DNA from: Chanos chanos | Taxonomy: Eukaryota > Chordata > Actinopteri > Gonorynchiformes > Chanidae | Reading direction: 5' to 3' | Length of the DNA stretch: 64,000 nt | Assembly: GCF_902362185.1 (NCBI RefSeq) | Contig: NC_044499.1 | Span: 13,351,764 to 13,415,763, forward strand | In this document: in pieces, positions 62,839 through 64,000 of the stretch | Layout of the letters: every line of letters begins with the position of its first letter | Numbering within the stretch: the stretch's first letter is position 1 | The notes under the pieces: generated by a model | Seen by the model: only the letters and a program-made list of their open reading frames with translations | Told to the model about the DNA's origin: nothing | The model's database searches: none | Made by a program: the position numbers and the translations under genes

Positions 62839-64000
62839 TCAGTCACTGTCATCACTGTCCGAATACGCCCCCAAGAGGCTGAGAGAGGAACCATTCTGAG
62901 ATGTGATGGACTGGCTGGTTGATGCGTTAGCTGCAGCTGATGAGGACACAGGCTTGGGAGCTTCTCCATCTGAGAGATTGGAAAAATAAATGTTAAAACT
63001 GGACACTGCTGCTTTCTCATTTTGTTGAAATTACATTTCTCTTAACACGAAGAGTTAAAACTGTAAACAATTACAACGAGTGTACCTGAATGAGATGTTA
63101 ATAAATACATTTTATTAATCAGCAAATCACCTACCTATTCTCTTTATAATCCTTACTTACAAACAAGAAAAATAAAGGCATCACTTTTCCAAATAGACAC
63201 AAAACACAAATAAGAGCCCCTTTCAAAACCTATGTCCCTTACTTTGTATTAATCCAAGTAGTATCAAGGACTCCTGACCATTCTACAAAACGTTTTCATA
63301 GCCTTATCGCTCCATTTACCTGATCGTGTGCCAGAAGCAGACTGTTGTTCACTTGGTCCTGGTTTGGGGTCTGTAGTTGTACATTTCTTCCTAACCACCA
63401 GTGATCCCAAAGCTTTACTATTCAGTCCTCCCACACTCTTCTCCCAACTCTCCGGCTTGGGCCGCTTAACCCCACCAGATGATGTGCCCTACAGAGAGAG
63501 AGAAAGATGCCCGATGAAGGGGTGAAGATTGTGATCAAAATAAAAGAAGGAGACCGTGGAACAAAACGTTGGAAGAAAACAAATGAGTTGAGAAAGGACT
63601 AGAGGAGAATAAATTGAGGTATGGAGGTGTTTGAGAGGAAGTGAATATGACTTTGAGCAAAGCTATACACCTCCCCAGATCCTCAGTAGCATATGCTGTG
63701 GGTAGTAAAGTTTAATCAGTCACCAAAATCAGAGGAAGAACAAGAAGGTCTGAACTGGTTTAAGTCAAACTTAAGACACATATGTGGAGGTGAACATCTT
63801 ACCAAATGTTCCGAAATAATTTACTCATATAAAAATACAAACTGATTCGCAGCTGCAAAGAGAAGCCATTCTCATTTTACGTAACCATGAGAGAGCTGCG
63901 CGACCGTGTGTACCTGCGTATCTGGATGCTCGTCTGTTGTGAGGATATCAGTGGGTTTTTCTCCAGCCATTTTACTCATTCCCACTCCTCCACTCTCTCT
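62839..64000 (-). CDS. yju2: Splicing factor YJU2 (CCDC94) C-terminal exons, partial
   Basis: YJU2 joins the spliceosome around the first catalytic step. Only the C-terminal tail is in the window: exons 64000-63914 (open at the right edge), 63488-63320 and 62969-62839 (stop TGA). Phases agree. The tail is Ser/Lys-rich and low in structure: KRPKPESWEKSVGG, then SLVVRKK, ending in SSLSLLGAYSDSDDSD. The SLSLLG plus acidic Ser/Asp end fits the YJU2 family. The identity leans on this ending and on position next to shd, as in human. The first visible exon is read as internal because its frame is open to the edge. The conserved N-terminal domain is outside the window, so identity is likely and not proven. 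Confidence 0.68.

Noticed and set aside
617-64000. A novel multi-gene system or operon-like unit
   Set aside because: The genes are ordinary vertebrate families with separate promoters and unrelated roles. Same-strand order alone does not show joint function.

Overview
This window is nuclear DNA from a ray-finned fish. Every protein gene is split by short GT-AG introns, dinucleotide microsatellites are dense, and there are fish-type tRNA-derived SINEs and an L2/CR1-like LINE tail. I could not name the species. Coding sequences were rebuilt by hand from the six reading frames, splice sites and intron phases. Five full gene models keep frame across every junction, and one more gene is cut by the right edge.

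Layout, left to right. (1) 617-8399, plus strand: a Groucho/TLE co-repressor gene of 12 coding exons that ends without a WD40 domain. (2) 14613-27446, minus strand: a phospholipid phosphatase of the LPP2 type (plpp2), tail to tail with the TLE gene, with a 10.3 kb first intron. (3) 28510-41745, minus strand: a 15-exon, gp130-family class I cytokine receptor with a WSAWS box, three further fibronectin domains, a membrane span and a JAK box 1. Its introns hold a SINE, a 1.48 kb inverted-repeat transposon and a recent 384-bp tandem duplication. (4) 45453-48143, minus strand: a THEG (SPMAP2) homologue, a sperm-associated repeat protein, with an RFX X-box at its presumed promoter. (5) 48690-50235: a repeat island with a LINE 3' end, a tRNA-Asp 5' half, a full-length tRNA-Ser(GCT) and a SINE. 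(6) 53925-60726, minus strand: the SH2 adaptor shd, one of whose introns uses a GC donor. (7) 62839-64000, minus strand: the last three exons of a gene that fits yju2 (ccdc94).

Five neighbours run in the same direction (yju2, shd, theg, receptor, plpp2). Human YJU2, SHD, THEG, PLPP2 and TLE2 all lie on 19p13.3, so the window is a rearranged fish counterpart of that block. The genes do not form one pathway. They cover repression, lipid dephosphorylation, cytokine signalling, sperm structure, phosphotyrosine signalling and splicing. I found no gene cluster that looks like an undescribed system. The most unusual points are the WD40-less TLE gene, the chained tRNA insertion, the X-box upstream of theg and the GC-AG intron in shd.
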